From Martinezella rhizogenes (GTDB taxonomy: Bacteria > Pseudomonadota > Alphaproteobacteria > Rhizobiales > Rhizobiaceae): 64,000 nt of DNA. Shown here piece by piece: positions 16,952 through 25,739 of the stretch (its first letter is position 1; every line of letters begins with the position of its first letter). The DNA lies in NCBI GenBank assembly GCA_013322215.1, contig JAAMEZ010000036.1:124001-188000 (forward strand). The letters run 5' to 3'. The notes beneath the pieces are model-generated. The model saw only the letters and a program-made list of their open reading frames with translations. It had not been told where the DNA came from and did not search any database. The position numbers and the translations under genes are program-made.

Positions 16952-18229
16952 ATGTGCCCCATTGAAGACCGCGCTGCAACCATCAATCGAGCAGCAAGCC
17001 CGGAGGCGACGATCGGCATATGCGGTGCCGGCATTGGCGGGCTTGTGCTTGCGCTGCGGCTGGCAAGGCTCGGCTTTCGTCCGATACTGTTCGAAGCTCG
17101 CTCCAGAGAGGCCGCCTTGTCCGAAGGGGAGTTTCTGACGCTCGCATCCAACGGCATGAACGGGCTGCGGGCGGTGGACTGCTACGAAGAAGTATTGGGC
17201 CAGGGATTGGAGACCCGCGCCATCGAGCTCTGCAATGCGCGCGGCAAGAGGCTCGCCCTCGTCGACCAGAGCGACCATTTGGCGACATTCGGCACACCCG
17301 CCGTCACCATCAAGCGCGGCGTTCTGACCGGCATCCTGATCGAGAAATGCCAGGCCGACGGCATTGCCATGCAATTTGGCCGGCGCGTGACCAAGGTCGA
17401 CAATCATGCGCATGCCGTGACACTCAACTTTTCCGAAGGCACCGGTCTTGCCGTTGACCAGCTCGTCGCCGCCGACGGACTGCGATCCTTCGTCCGCACA
17501 CAAGCGTTTCCGGACTATCCCCTACCGCAATTTACCGGCCTGATCGGCACCGGCGGCATCGTCGATGCGGACATCCCAGATACGGATGGCATAATGCGCA
17601 TGACCTTCGGAGAGAAGGCCTTCTTCGGTTATATCAAAACGGCATCGCATCCCGTGTACTGGTTCGATTCCTTCCCAGCCGACACGCCTGATGCGGTCCG
17701 CTTCCTGGAACCAACGGCACTCGCCGCTCACGTTCGCCAGATGCATGCCGACGATCCCGAACCCAACAGATCGATCCTTCAGGCGGTCGGTAAGATCGAA
17801 CGCAGCTATCCCATCTTCGACATGCCGCAACTGCCCGCCTGGTCAAGCGGTCGCATAGTGATGCTCGGCGACGCCGCACATGCGATCGGCCCACATGCCG
17901 GCCAAGGCGCATCGATGGCCATTGAAGATGCTGTTGTTCTGTCCGCCTGCCTGGCAGACACGCTCGACTATGGCGCTGCCTTTGCCCGCTACGAAGCCCT
18001 GCGACGCCCGCGTATTGCGCGCGTGGTGAAGCTCACCCGGCAAAATGCATCGAGGAAGCGGAAAAGCAGTCGGCTCAGCCTGTTTCTAAGGGACCTGCTT
18101 TTGCCGCTGCTCATTCCGATAAGCGTCAGGGCCGGTCGCAAACTATTTGCCTATCGCGTGGACCTCGAACCGTTGGGCACGAAAGACGGCGCGGAGTACG
18201 CCAAACAAAACCGGCAGGACGCGGCCTGA
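16952..18229 (+). CDS. FAD-dependent monooxygenase
   Basis: A 425-aa flavoprotein of the aromatic hydroxylase (group A) family. ICGAGIGGLVLALRLARLGF is the ADP-binding GxGxxG fold near residue 25, VAADGLRSFVR is the DG motif, and MLGDAAHAIGPHAGQGASMAIEDAVVLSACL is the second FAD motif (GD). The C-terminal ~60 residues are basic and include a hydrophobic LFLRDLLLPLLIPISV, possibly a membrane anchor. An AGAAGGAAAAA ribosome site precedes ATG 16952. Likely substrates are aromatic or polyketide-like compounds, by family only; expression is likely under the divergent MarR. Confidence 0.88.
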   Translation: MCPIEDRAATINRAASPEATIGICGAGIGGLVLALRLARLGFRPILFEARSREAALSEGEFLTLASNGMNGLRAVDCYEEVLGQGLETRAIELCNARGKRLALVDQSDHLATFGTPAVTIKRGVLTGILIEKCQADGIAMQFGRRVTKVDNHAHAVTLNFSEGTGLAVDQLVAADGLRSFVRTQAFPDYPLPQFTGLIGTGGIVDADIPDTDGIMRMTFGEKAFFGYIKTASHPVYWFDSFPADTPDAVRFLEPTALAAHVRQMHADDPEPNRSILQAVGKIERSYPIFDMPQLPAWSSGRIVMLGDAAHAIGPHAGQGASMAIEDAVVLSACLADTLDYGAAFARYEALRRPRIARVVKLTRQNASRKRKSSRLSLFLRDLLLPLLIPISVRAGRKLFAYRVDLEPLGTKDGAEYAKQNRQDAA

Positions 18230-18487
18230 ATAGCAATCTGGAGAACCCTTGAGCTACTTGGGCCGTCGAACTAACAGGGCATTTTGGTCCAAGCGGGGCC
18301 AAGACGGTACGAAAAACTTCTTCATATCCAAGACTCACTTGGCGACGAGACACATGCAGCATCCCGTCGCCAATGCTCAGCGGCCATGGCCGTAGACGCC
18401 TGTTATCCAAAGTCCATACCAGCGCAGGACGCTATTACCTGAAGCGACAGTATGCGACGAAGCCTTGTGGTAGTCGGCTGGCTCAAT

Positions 18488-19432
18488 TTAAGCCGAGGGG
18501 AGCGACCCACACCAGAGCCAACCATCGTCATTCCGGCCCTGATGGAAGCAATAGAGCTGGCCGTTAAACTCCACCAGTGCCGGAGAGCCCGATATGCCAT
18601 AGGCATTGTTGGAGCTTGGGATCAGCCGGTCGTTCGTCCAGGATTGCCCGTCGAAAGTGGCGCACCAGATCCAGCCGCTGTTACCACGGCCCTGGCGGGC
18701 GCAGTAGAGTTTGTTCTGGAAGCTTACCAGAGCCGGGGAATCGGAAACTCCATAGGCGTTGCCCGGCGTTGGAATGAGCTTGTCATCCGACCAGTTGCTG
18801 CCGTCAAACGTCGAGCACCAGACCCAGCCGCTGTCTTCCCTGCCCTGACGCGCGCAATAAAGCTTGCCGTTGTATACCGCGAGCGCCGGAGAGGCGGAAA
18901 GGCCATAGGCATTGTTGCTGTTCGGGATCAATTGATCCGACGACCAGGAGTTTCCGTCGAAAGTGGCGCACCACAGCCAACCGCTGTCATTGCGTCCTTG
19001 ATGAACGCAATAGAGCTTGTCATTGAAGACCGCCAAGGCCGGCGAGCCGGAGATCCCATAGGCATCGTCCTTGTTCGGAATGAACTGATCATCCGACCAT
19101 GAATTGCCATCGAAAGTGGCGCACCAGATCCAACCGCTATTCCCGCGCCCCTGCCGGACGCAGTAAAGCTTGTCATTGAAGACCGCCAGGGCCGGCGAGC
19201 CGGAGATTCCATAGGCATTGTCGTCATTCTTGATGAGCTGATCCGCCGACCACGAATTGCCGTCGAAAGTGGCACACCAGACCCAGCCGCTGCCGCCTCG
19301 TCCCTGGCGCACGCAATACAACTTATTCCTGTAAACTGCCACCGCAGGCGAGGCCGAGAGGCCGAAAGCATTCGATGAATCGGGAACCAGGGCATCGATG
19401 CCCCAATTGTCTGAACCAATAGGCGCGTTCAT
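18488..19432 (-). CDS. Six-repeat predicted beta-propeller, lectin-like
   Basis: A 314-aa protein built almost entirely of six 51-residue repeats. A consensus unit runs AYGISGSPALAVFN-KLYC, then RQGRGNSGWIWCATFDG, then NSWSDDQLIPN. The first ~20 residues (DNWGIDALVPDSSN) supply the strand missing from the last repeat, the 'velcro' closure of a circular propeller, so six blades are predicted. Each unit keeps a Tyr-Cys and a Trp-x-Trp-Cys motif. No signal peptide or membrane helix is seen. Similar Trp/Gly-rich repeat propellers include sugar-binding lectins, so carbohydrate binding is a reasonable inference; the exact family is unrecognised. It has no obvious operon partner. Confidence 0.75.
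   Translation of the reverse strand: MNAPIGSDNWGIDALVPDSSNAFGLSASPAVAVYRNKLYCVRQGRGGSGWVWCATFDGNSWSADQLIKNDDNAYGISGSPALAVFNDKLYCVRQGRGNSGWIWCATFDGNSWSDDQFIPNKDDAYGISGSPALAVFNDKLYCVHQGRNDSGWLWCATFDGNSWSSDQLIPNSNNAYGLSASPALAVYNGKLYCARQGREDSGWVWCSTFDGSNWSDDKLIPTPGNAYGVSDSPALVSFQNKLYCARQGRGNSGWIWCATFDGQSWTNDRLIPSSNNAYGISGSPALVEFNGQLYCFHQGRNDDGWLWCGSLPSA
18533..19384 (-). repeat. Tandem 153-bp repeats in propeller gene
   Basis: Units of 153 bases repeat in phase with the 51-residue blades. Several stretches are nearly identical at DNA level between neighbouring copies (for example around GCCGGCGAGCCGGAGAT and TCGAAAGTGGC), which indicates recent duplication or gene conversion among blades. Confidence 0.8.
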
Positions 19433-19819
19433 GTTTGCATCCTTTCAGGTTTGCCGGATTTTTTCAAAATCTTCCTGGATGGCTCAAACAAGCTTGAGCC
19501 ATAGTTAAATAATCTCAGATGCTTATGTGCAATCTCGCTATAGTTCGAGATTGGCAATGCACGATCATCGCGAAACCGGGCGAGATGGAGACTAGAGAAG
19601 TTTCCTCACTCAGTCTGCGTCCATTTTTGATGATACTAAAATTCAGTAGATTCGAGAAAAATGAACGAAAAAGTTGAATTAAAAAAATGAATTCGGCTTA
19701 TCTTGGCGACGCCCGCAACCGCATTGGCATGGAGCTTTACGGACTGCCTTAAAGCATGCCGGGTAGTAAATGGCGTGATTTGAGAGCGGATCGACGTCCC
19801 GCCGGCGCTGCCGCGGGAA
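19433..19819. other. AT-rich intergenic region upstream of propeller gene
   Basis: This ~390-base stretch has no supported gene and is richer in A/T than its surroundings. It contains an 8-bp inverted repeat, CAATCTCG at 19530-19537 and CGAGATTG at 19546-19553, about 100 nt before the propeller start. That could be an operator or leader hairpin. I see no confident promoter hexamers. Confidence 0.4.
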
Positions 19820-20338
19820 CTATCGACGCGGCCAAGCCAGCCTGCTCCAGTTCGCAATGTAGAATACCACCGCGATAAACATTCCCGATCCAACGAGATC
19901 GAGCCGGTGGCGCCCAAAGAGGAAGAGGCCCAGAAGTGCCAGCCCGATCGAGGATAGGATCAGGAAAAGTGAAGGAACGACGCTTGTGATGCGTGTTCTC
20001 GTCTCGCCTTCGGCCTCGATGCCATCGCCGGTAATGTGGCTGTTGGAACCCGGCAATTTGTTGCCGAGATTGATGGTCACCTGCCCCCTCCTCGTGCGGA
20101 CCTTGCCTTTGGTCGTGTTTCTCGCGGTCAAAAGCACAAGTGCCATCGATATGACCATACTGCCGGATGCCCAGGAAAAGACCGTGCATGCCGCCATGGC
20201 CGTCGCATTTGCATAAGTCTGATAGAGGTGAGCCGCCACAACTCCCATTCCGACGCAGACGGCAAGAAACATAGAACCAACGATCAGAAATGTGATCCTG
20301 CCGGACAGTTGCGCTTCGCCTTCCATGTGACCTCCCAT
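19820..20338 (-). CDS. Hypothetical membrane protein
   Basis: A 172-aa protein with about four predicted membrane helices in two pairs: ITFLIVGSMFLAVCVGMGVVAA and FSWASGSMVISMALVLLTA, then VVPSLFLILSSIGLALLGLFLFG and LVGSGMFIAVVFYIANWSRL. A polar ~50-residue segment (KGKVRTRRGQVTINLGNKLPGSNSHITGDGIEAEGETRTR) separates the pairs. A second ATG four codons in (20326) is an alternative start. It is divergent from the DUF1311 protein. I recognise no family. Confidence 0.6.
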   Translation of the reverse strand: MGGHMEGEAQLSGRITFLIVGSMFLAVCVGMGVVAAHLYQTYANATAMAACTVFSWASGSMVISMALVLLTARNTTKGKVRTRRGQVTINLGNKLPGSNSHITGDGIEAEGETRTRITSVVPSLFLILSSIGLALLGLFLFGRHRLDLVGSGMFIAVVFYIANWSRLAWPRR

Positions 20339-20494
20339 CGGCTCCCCATGTTCAGACCGTCGAAACTAGGGAGATGTCTACGATCTTCAAACGCCGGCGC
20401 AATATTTGCCGAGTTTGGCCTTAGGTGCCGAGATGGCCTTTACGAAGGCGCGCCCAGGCATAGTTAGCTGGAATATCGGAGAAGGAGGTATCCC

Positions 20495-21127
20495 ATGAGA
20501 ATTTCGAGATCCGTCTCGACGATGATTATCATAAGCCTTTTTGCCATACCCGTCGAAGCTGCGGGGATCGATTGCGCAAAGCCGGGCTCGCCAAGCGACC
20601 ATATGATCTGTCAGGACAAATCGCTGCTTGCCCGCGACGCGATAGTGAGGGATCTCTATGCTGCCGCGCTGAAGCACGATGATGCCGACAAGATCCGGGA
20701 GCGACAACGGCGCTGGATTACCAAAGTGCGGTCCTGCAGCGATGCGACATGCGCCCGGCAGGCCTATGATGACCAGATTGCGTCCCTCCTGCTGACCAAG
20801 GGCGGACAAGGCGCATCGACGGATTTCCAGTCGAACAGCACCGACGGCAACGAGGGCCACCTTGCAATCTACGGGCCGGTCGATGGTCTCCTCGCAGTTT
20901 CACTCGCCTCGACCTATGTCGGCCCGGGCGGAGCAGAAGCCGGCGATGTCAATGCCGATGGTGTCGAGGGCGTCATTCCGCTGGCGAAGGAACACGCTGA
21001 GCTTTCCAAGGACGCGTGCAAGATCGACCTCGATCGCCTCAACGCAAAGACCTGGCGCGTATCACAGGCCGGCGTGTGCGATTTCGCCGCCGGGGTGACC
21101 TTGCAGGGCACCTACCACAAACAATGA
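20495..21127 (+). CDS. Secreted DUF1311/LprI-like protein
   Basis: A 210-aa exported protein. Residues 1-23 form a Sec signal (STMIIISLFAIPVEAAG). The next ~80 residues match the DUF1311/LprI pattern: IDCAKPGSPSDHMICQDKSLLARDAIVRDLY, then RERQRRWITKVRSC and CARQAYDDQIASL, with four conserved-type cysteines likely forming two disulfides. Family members include lysozyme inhibitors. The C-terminal ~100 residues (LAIYGPVDGLLAVSLASTYVGPGG...) form a second, unrecognised domain with two further cysteines. A GAAGGAGG ribosome site precedes the ATG. Confidence 0.75.
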   Translation: MRISRSVSTMIIISLFAIPVEAAGIDCAKPGSPSDHMICQDKSLLARDAIVRDLYAAALKHDDADKIRERQRRWITKVRSCSDATCARQAYDDQIASLLLTKGGQGASTDFQSNSTDGNEGHLAIYGPVDGLLAVSLASTYVGPGGAEAGDVNADGVEGVIPLAKEHAELSKDACKIDLDRLNAKTWRVSQAGVCDFAAGVTLQGTYHKQ

Positions 21128-21146
21128 GATCGTTGATGCGAAGCGA

Positions 21147-21170
21147 GGATTGCGCTCCCTGGCGCAATCC
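21147..21170. terminator. Bidirectional terminator hairpin
   Basis: GGATTGCGC and GCGCAATCC form a perfect 9-bp stem with a six-base loop. It sits between the convergent DUF1311 gene (stop 21127) and cytochrome c gene (stop 21193). Confidence 0.65.
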
Positions 21171-21192
21171 CTGCCCGCAACCATAGGCTCGG

Positions 21193-22422
21193 CTAGTCCT
21201 GAGCATTTCCTCTTATATTGCTGACATCGCCCGCGCTGACGGGGGCAGCCGCATTGCCCCAGCTGTTGCGGACATAAGTCAGCACGTCGCTGACCTGTTG
21301 ATCATTGAGCCTCCAGGCAAAGGACGGCATGGCCGGGGTCGTTTGCTTGGACGAGGTATAAGCGCCCTGGCTTCCCGCCAGAACGACATGGGCAAGCGTT
21401 TCCGCACTTGGCTGCTGGACAAGGCTGTTGCCAGCCAACGCCGGAAACAGCGGCATGGCACCCTTTCCATTCATGCCATGGCACGCGGAACAGGTGTCGT
21501 GATAGATTGCGGCGCCTGCCACCATGCGCCCGTCATCCGCCTTCAGCGGCGCCGGCTTATCCGACGAACCCGCTGAAAGGCTCTTGAGATAGACTGCAAT
21601 CGCCTTCAGGTCGGCATCCTTCATCTGCGAGGTCGACTGTGCGACGGCCTCTGCCATAGGTCCGGAGGCGATCGTCTTATCCGTCGAGCCCGTTTTCAGA
21701 TAGGCGACGATCTCATCCTCGCTCCAGGCGCCGATGCCGATATGCGGATCGCCGGTGATGTTCGGCGCATACCAGCCCTGCAGTGAGGCCCCCTGCAGGA
21801 ACTGAGAATCCTTGTCCGCCCCGAGGAAAGATTTCGGCGAATGGCATGTCGCGCAATGTCCCGGCCCCTGGACGAGATAGGCGCCACGGTTCCACTCGGC
21901 TGTCTGCTTTTCGTCCAACACGAAAGGCGCTGGATCGAAATTGAGGAGGTTCCACCCCCACATGGATAGCCGGATATTGAGCGGAAAGGGCAGCTGGTTT
22001 GCGAGGACCTTGTTCTTCACCGGCTGCAATGTCGTCAGATAGGCCCACATGTCGGAGAGATCTCTATCCGACATCTTGCTATAGGCCGGATAGGGCATGG
22101 CCGGATAAAGCCTGATGCCATTGTGACCGGTGCCGGTCTTCATCATGCGGATGAAATCGGCTTCGCTCCAGTTGCCGATGCCGGTTTCCCTGTCCGGCGT
22201 GATGTTTGGCGGCACCAGAGCGCCGAAGGGCGTCTGCAGGGCTTCGCCGCCGGCAAAAGGCTGACCGCCCTGCTTCGTGTGGCAGGCGGAACAGTCGCCG
22301 AGAACCGCCTGGTAGCGGCCATTGATGACTCGATCCGCAAGATCGGTGGAGTCTGCAAAAGCGGCGTTCGCCGATACCGAGAGGGCGCTGAATGCGATCA
22401 GAATGGAGAGTTTCTTCATCAT
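21193..22422 (-). CDS. Triheme cytochrome c subunit of sugar dehydrogenase
   Basis: A 409-aa periplasmic cytochrome c, the electron-transfer subunit of FAD-type gluconate/alcohol dehydrogenases. Residues 1-23 form a Sec signal. Three heme c sites are present: CSACH 44-48, CATCH 190-194 and CSACH 311-315. Typical surrounding segments (GGQPFAGGEALQTPFGALVPPNITPD; GIGAWSEDEIVAYLKTG) match this family. The start overlaps the stop of the GMC subunit by 4 nt (ATGA), confirming one operon. It should pass electrons from the flavin to the quinone pool at the inner membrane. Confidence 0.92.
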   Translation of the reverse strand: MMKKLSILIAFSALSVSANAAFADSTDLADRVINGRYQAVLGDCSACHTKQGGQPFAGGEALQTPFGALVPPNITPDRETGIGNWSEADFIRMMKTGTGHNGIRLYPAMPYPAYSKMSDRDLSDMWAYLTTLQPVKNKVLANQLPFPLNIRLSMWGWNLLNFDPAPFVLDEKQTAEWNRGAYLVQGPGHCATCHSPKSFLGADKDSQFLQGASLQGWYAPNITGDPHIGIGAWSEDEIVAYLKTGSTDKTIASGPMAEAVAQSTSQMKDADLKAIAVYLKSLSAGSSDKPAPLKADDGRMVAGAAIYHDTCSACHGMNGKGAMPLFPALAGNSLVQQPSAETLAHVVLAGSQGAYTSSKQTTPAMPSFAWRLNDQQVSDVLTYVRNSWGNAAAPVSAGDVSNIRGNAQD

Positions 22423-24185
22423 GCTGACACCAGGGGAGCACCGGGGTTGCGCAGATATGTGTTACGAATTGCGTCGGCTGCGACAAAGGCCAAGGCGCCG
22501 ACCGTTCCCGTCGGGTTCTTGCCCGCATTGTGCGCAAAGGCGGAGGCACCGATGACGAACAGGTTCGGCACATCCCAGTTCTGCAGGTAACGGTTGACCG
22601 CACTGGTTTTCGGATCGGCCCCCATGATCGCGCCGCCGGTATTATGCGTGCTCTGATAGGGCACCGAATCCCAGCCCTTCTTGCGGCGGGCACTGTTGTA
22701 TTGTCGTCCTCCGAGCGCCTTGGCGATATCCTCCATGCGATCGGAAACATAATTGGACATCTTCAGATCATTGACCGGAAAATCGAAGGTGATGCGCAGC
22801 AATGGCCGTCCGAAACGATCCTTGTAGGTCGGATCGAGATCGAGATAATTGCCCTGCGTCGGATAGCTCGAACCCTGCGAACTATAGGTCATGGTGCTCT
22901 TGTAGCCCTGGACGGTCGCTGCCTTCCATTTCGATCCCCAACGCGGCGTGCCGGGGGGCACAGGACGCATGGCGATCGGCCGGCCATGGGTCGGGATACA
23001 ATTGATGCCGGCACCGCCGACAAAATCGACAGAACCATGATCGAAGGCATCGCCATTGAAATCGTCAACCGTCTGGCCGAGCGCGCCGGCGGCGATGAAC
23101 GGATTGAAATTCTTGTCATCGAAGAAGATCTGCATGCCGGCGTTGGTCTGATAGCAATAGTTGCGCCCGACCACGCCCTCGCCGCTATTCGGATCGTAGG
23201 GCTTGCCGATGCCGGACAATAGCATCAGGCGCACATTGTGAAGGCCGTAGGCGCATAACAGCACCATATCGGCCGGCTGGAAAAACTCCTCGTCCGACGT
23301 GTCGACATAGGTGACACCCTTGGCCATCTTGCCGGAACCGTCGAGATCGATGCGCAGCACTTCGCTGTCCGTGCGCAGCTCGAAATTCTTCTTTTTCATC
23401 AGGACAGGCAGGATCGTCGTCTGCGCGCTGGCCTTGGAATAATTGGCGCAGCCGAAGCGTTCGCAGAAGCCGCAAAGGGTACATTCGCCCATCGCGATCC
23501 CAAGCGGATTGATGTAGGCCTTCGACAAGTTCGCCGACGGAGTCGGGAACGGGTGGTAACCGAGCTTGCGCGCTGCGTCGGCAAAAAGGCTTGGCGCATA
23601 GCTCATCTGCATCGGCGGCAACGGATAATCCCGTGCACGCGGATCCTCGAAGGGATTGCCGCCCTCCTGAATCTGCCCCTTGATGTTTCCAGCTTTTCCG
23701 GAAATGCCGGCGAGATATTCGAACCTGTCGTAGAAAGGCTCCAGCTCCTCACCCGTCACGCCCCAATCCTGAAGCTGCAGGCCGTCAACCCTGGCCGCAC
23801 CATAGCGCTGCGTCAGGTTGCTTTTGATGCGGAAGTCGCTGTCCCAGAAGCGCCAGGTGTGGCCGTTCCAGTGAACGCCCGCGCCGCCAACGCCATTGCC
23901 CGGCAGGAAGGAACCGTAGTCGCGCATCGGCAGGGCCGTCTGCGAGAGATTGTTGCGCATCGTCATGGCCTCGACGCGCGGCTGCAGGAAAAGATCGCGG
24001 CGGATGCTGTAGCGCAGCTCGTCCTGGACATAGCCGATGTTGAAATCGGTCGCTGTGTCGCGCCAGGGTCCGCGCTCGATCGCAAGAACATCCAATCCCT
24101 GTTCGGTGAGCTCATGAGCCAGTATGGCGCCGGTCCAACCGAGACCAACGATGACGACGTCTTTACGGGGAAGTATCTTTGTCAT
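22419..24185 (-). CDS. GMC-family FAD dehydrogenase subunit
   Basis: A 588-aa catalytic flavoprotein of the GMC superfamily, gluconate-2-dehydrogenase-like. DVVIVGLGWTGAILAHELTEQGLDVLAIERG is the N-terminal FAD fold. TLCGFCERFGCANYSKAS is a cysteine cluster region known in the three-subunit dehydrogenases. Near the C-terminus THNTGGAIMGADPKTSAVNRYLQNWDVPNLFVIGASAFAHNAGKNPTGTVGALAFVAAD holds the catalytic His/Asn of GMC enzymes. ATG 24185 is used; a longer open frame to 24416 lies inside the upstream gene and is not coding. It lacks its own signal peptide and is presumably co-exported with the Tat subunit. Confidence 0.92.
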   Translation of the reverse strand: MTKILPRKDVVIVGLGWTGAILAHELTEQGLDVLAIERGPWRDTATDFNIGYVQDELRYSIRRDLFLQPRVEAMTMRNNLSQTALPMRDYGSFLPGNGVGGAGVHWNGHTWRFWDSDFRIKSNLTQRYGAARVDGLQLQDWGVTGEELEPFYDRFEYLAGISGKAGNIKGQIQEGGNPFEDPRARDYPLPPMQMSYAPSLFADAARKLGYHPFPTPSANLSKAYINPLGIAMGECTLCGFCERFGCANYSKASAQTTILPVLMKKKNFELRTDSEVLRIDLDGSGKMAKGVTYVDTSDEEFFQPADMVLLCAYGLHNVRLMLLSGIGKPYDPNSGEGVVGRNYCYQTNAGMQIFFDDKNFNPFIAAGALGQTVDDFNGDAFDHGSVDFVGGAGINCIPTHGRPIAMRPVPPGTPRWGSKWKAATVQGYKSTMTYSSQGSSYPTQGNYLDLDPTYKDRFGRPLLRITFDFPVNDLKMSNYVSDRMEDIAKALGGRQYNSARRKKGWDSVPYQSTHNTGGAIMGADPKTSAVNRYLQNWDVPNLFVIGASAFAHNAGKNPTGTVGALAFVAADAIRNTYLRNPGAPLVSA

Positions 24186-24195
24186 GGCTGGCCTC

Positions 24196-24951
24196 CTATT
24201 TTTCCGCCCAGAACGGCTGGCTTGCAATGGAAATCGGCGGATGCGGATAGGGCTCGTTGAACTTGCTGACATGGTCGCGATAATCGTATCGAGCGCCGGG
24301 GAAACCCAGCATCTTCCATGAGGCCATGTCCTTGTTGCCGCCATAGACCGGATCGGCGAAAAATCCCTCCATGACATTGCCGAGGATGACATTGAACAAG
24401 GCCTTGCCGTCGACATTGCCGTCGAGCTTGATCTTGCCTGCCTCCAGATCCGTCAGGAAGCCGTCCTGCTCTTCCGGGAAAAGGTCGGCGAAGGCCTTGC
24501 CGTCCTTGCTCTGCTTCAAATAGGCATCGACCGCCGCCAGACCCTTGCGGTAGATCTGCGCGGGATTATCTGCACCCTGATAGCCTTGCGTCGGCAAGCC
24601 GGGCAGGAACGGGCCCTGCGTATAGAGCCGACTGGAATTGCCGTAAGCCCCCGCCAGCTGACGGTCGAGATAAACGGCGCAGCCCGCTTCCTTGCCGCCG
24701 ATGCTGAGGCTGTCTGCCGGGATCATCCGATCCGCGATCGCCTCGATGGTACGCGCCTCCTGCTCGGTGAAGAATTTCCAGCCACCCGGCATCACCTGCC
24801 TTGGCGGATCGGCCGCATAGGAGGTCCAGGGAAGATTGCCGCCCTGATATGATCGCGCCAATACCGGGCCGGCGCTTCCGGCAAGGACAGTCAACGCAAC
24901 AGAGGAAAGGAAATGGCGCCGCGACAGGCGCTTGGGACAGATTTCAGACAC
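24196..24951 (-). CDS. Gluconate 2-dehydrogenase subunit 3 family, Tat-exported
   Basis: A 251-aa small subunit of the membrane-bound FAD dehydrogenase. The N-terminus KRLSRRHFLSSVALTVLAGSAGPVLA is a clear twin-arginine signal (SRRHFLS). The mature part contains FFTEQEARTIEAIADRMIPADSLSIGGKEAGCAVYLDRQLAG, the hallmark of the gluconate 2-dehydrogenase subunit 3 family. It is first in the operon, 10 nt ahead of the GMC subunit. The complex oxidises an aldose or aldonate in the periplasm; gluconate to 2-ketogluconate is one possibility, but substrate specificity varies in this family. Confidence 0.92.
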   Translation of the reverse strand: MSEICPKRLSRRHFLSSVALTVLAGSAGPVLARSYQGGNLPWTSYAADPPRQVMPGGWKFFTEQEARTIEAIADRMIPADSLSIGGKEAGCAVYLDRQLAGAYGNSSRLYTQGPFLPGLPTQGYQGADNPAQIYRKGLAAVDAYLKQSKDGKAFADLFPEEQDGFLTDLEAGKIKLDGNVDGKALFNVILGNVMEGFFADPVYGGNKDMASWKMLGFPGARYDYRDHVSKFNEPYPHPPISIASQPFWAEK

Positions 24952-25477
24952 TGGGGCCCCCGATTGGCAAGATGGTGCAGGCTATCTTCGGTCGAACGTC
25001 GGAAACGCCACCGGTCGCCATCGCGATCATCCAGCGCGGGGCGTCCGGCAGGGATGCAGGATCGGCAGAGCGCCGATTCCACCCTCAGTATACATGCCTG
25101 CATGAAGAATCCCATACATAGTATGAATCAAAATTCGGCAGAATGACTTTGAAAACTTGAGCTTTCCGGTTGATTTTGAAGAGAAATAGATCAAAGCCCG
25201 TCTCCTCATCGCAGCCTTGCCGGTACTGGAAAGATCGACGATGGTTAACCAGGCTTTACTTATCCCTTGGTTGCGACCAAAGGCGCTGCAGGCTTACCGA
25301 AATGTAAGTTCGGGATGACGATCGAGAGAAATCAGCCGATCGATCTCGGCATGCAAATGACAGAAAGGCGAGCTTCGCGGCATCGCAACACACTTGCACG
25401 CCAGGTCACCGCAGGGATGACCAAGCTATTCGATCCGGCCGCCAGCGACGGCCGGAGTCCTTTGAGAAATCGGGCGA
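24952..25477. other. Intergenic region upstream of dehydrogenase operon
   Basis: About 525 bases without a supported gene. The part at 25120-25200 is AT-rich and probably carries the dehydrogenase operon promoter. The short open frames have atypical composition and no domain. Confidence 0.4.
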
Positions 25478-25726
25478 TCAGCCGCCGACTGCGTCGGAGG
25501 TGCACTTCTTGACGAAGCTCGTCTTGGCGGCACCGGCAAGCTTCTTCGATGCTGCCTGAGTATCGCAGGCGCTTGCGGCATCCTTCTCGCATTTCTTGGT
25601 GAAACTCGTCAAAGCGGCGCCGGCCAGCTTCTTGTCGGCGGCCTGAGCTTTGCATGTGGCATCCGCTGCCATCGCACCGCCGGCGATGCAGGTCGAGATG
25701 ATGACGATTCCGAGCAGTCTGATCAT
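25478..25726 (-). CDS. PsiF-repeat family protein
   Basis: An 82-aa exported protein with a Sec signal (LLGIVIISTCIAGGAMAA) followed by two repeats, CKAQAADKKLAGAALTSFTKKCEKDA and CDTQAASKKLAGAAKTSFVKKCTSDA. This is the PsiF repeat, C-x3-A-x2-KKLAGAA-x2-SF-x-KKC, which is phosphate-starvation inducible in E. coli. The four cysteines flanking the repeats probably form disulfides in the periplasm. Its molecular role is unknown. A near-perfect hairpin lies in its leader at 25740-25766. Confidence 0.85.
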   Translation of the reverse strand: MIRLLGIVIISTCIAGGAMAADATCKAQAADKKLAGAALTSFTKKCEKDAASACDTQAASKKLAGAAKTSFVKKCTSDAVGG

Positions 25727-25739
25727 CGAATTCCTCCGC

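Noticed and set aside
18533..19384. Regular repeats that might suggest a CRISPR array
   Set aside because: The period is 153 bp, in frame with a 51-aa protein repeat and with no unique spacers; these are propeller blades.
22419..24416. N-terminal extension of the GMC subunit to 24416
   Set aside because: The first 77 codons overlap the Tat subunit gene and do not resemble a GMC protein; the FAD motif begins directly after ATG 24185.
24952..25477. Possible small genes upstream of the dehydrogenase operon
   Set aside because: Candidate frames are short, lack ribosome sites and have arginine/proline-heavy composition consistent with non-coding GC-rich DNA.
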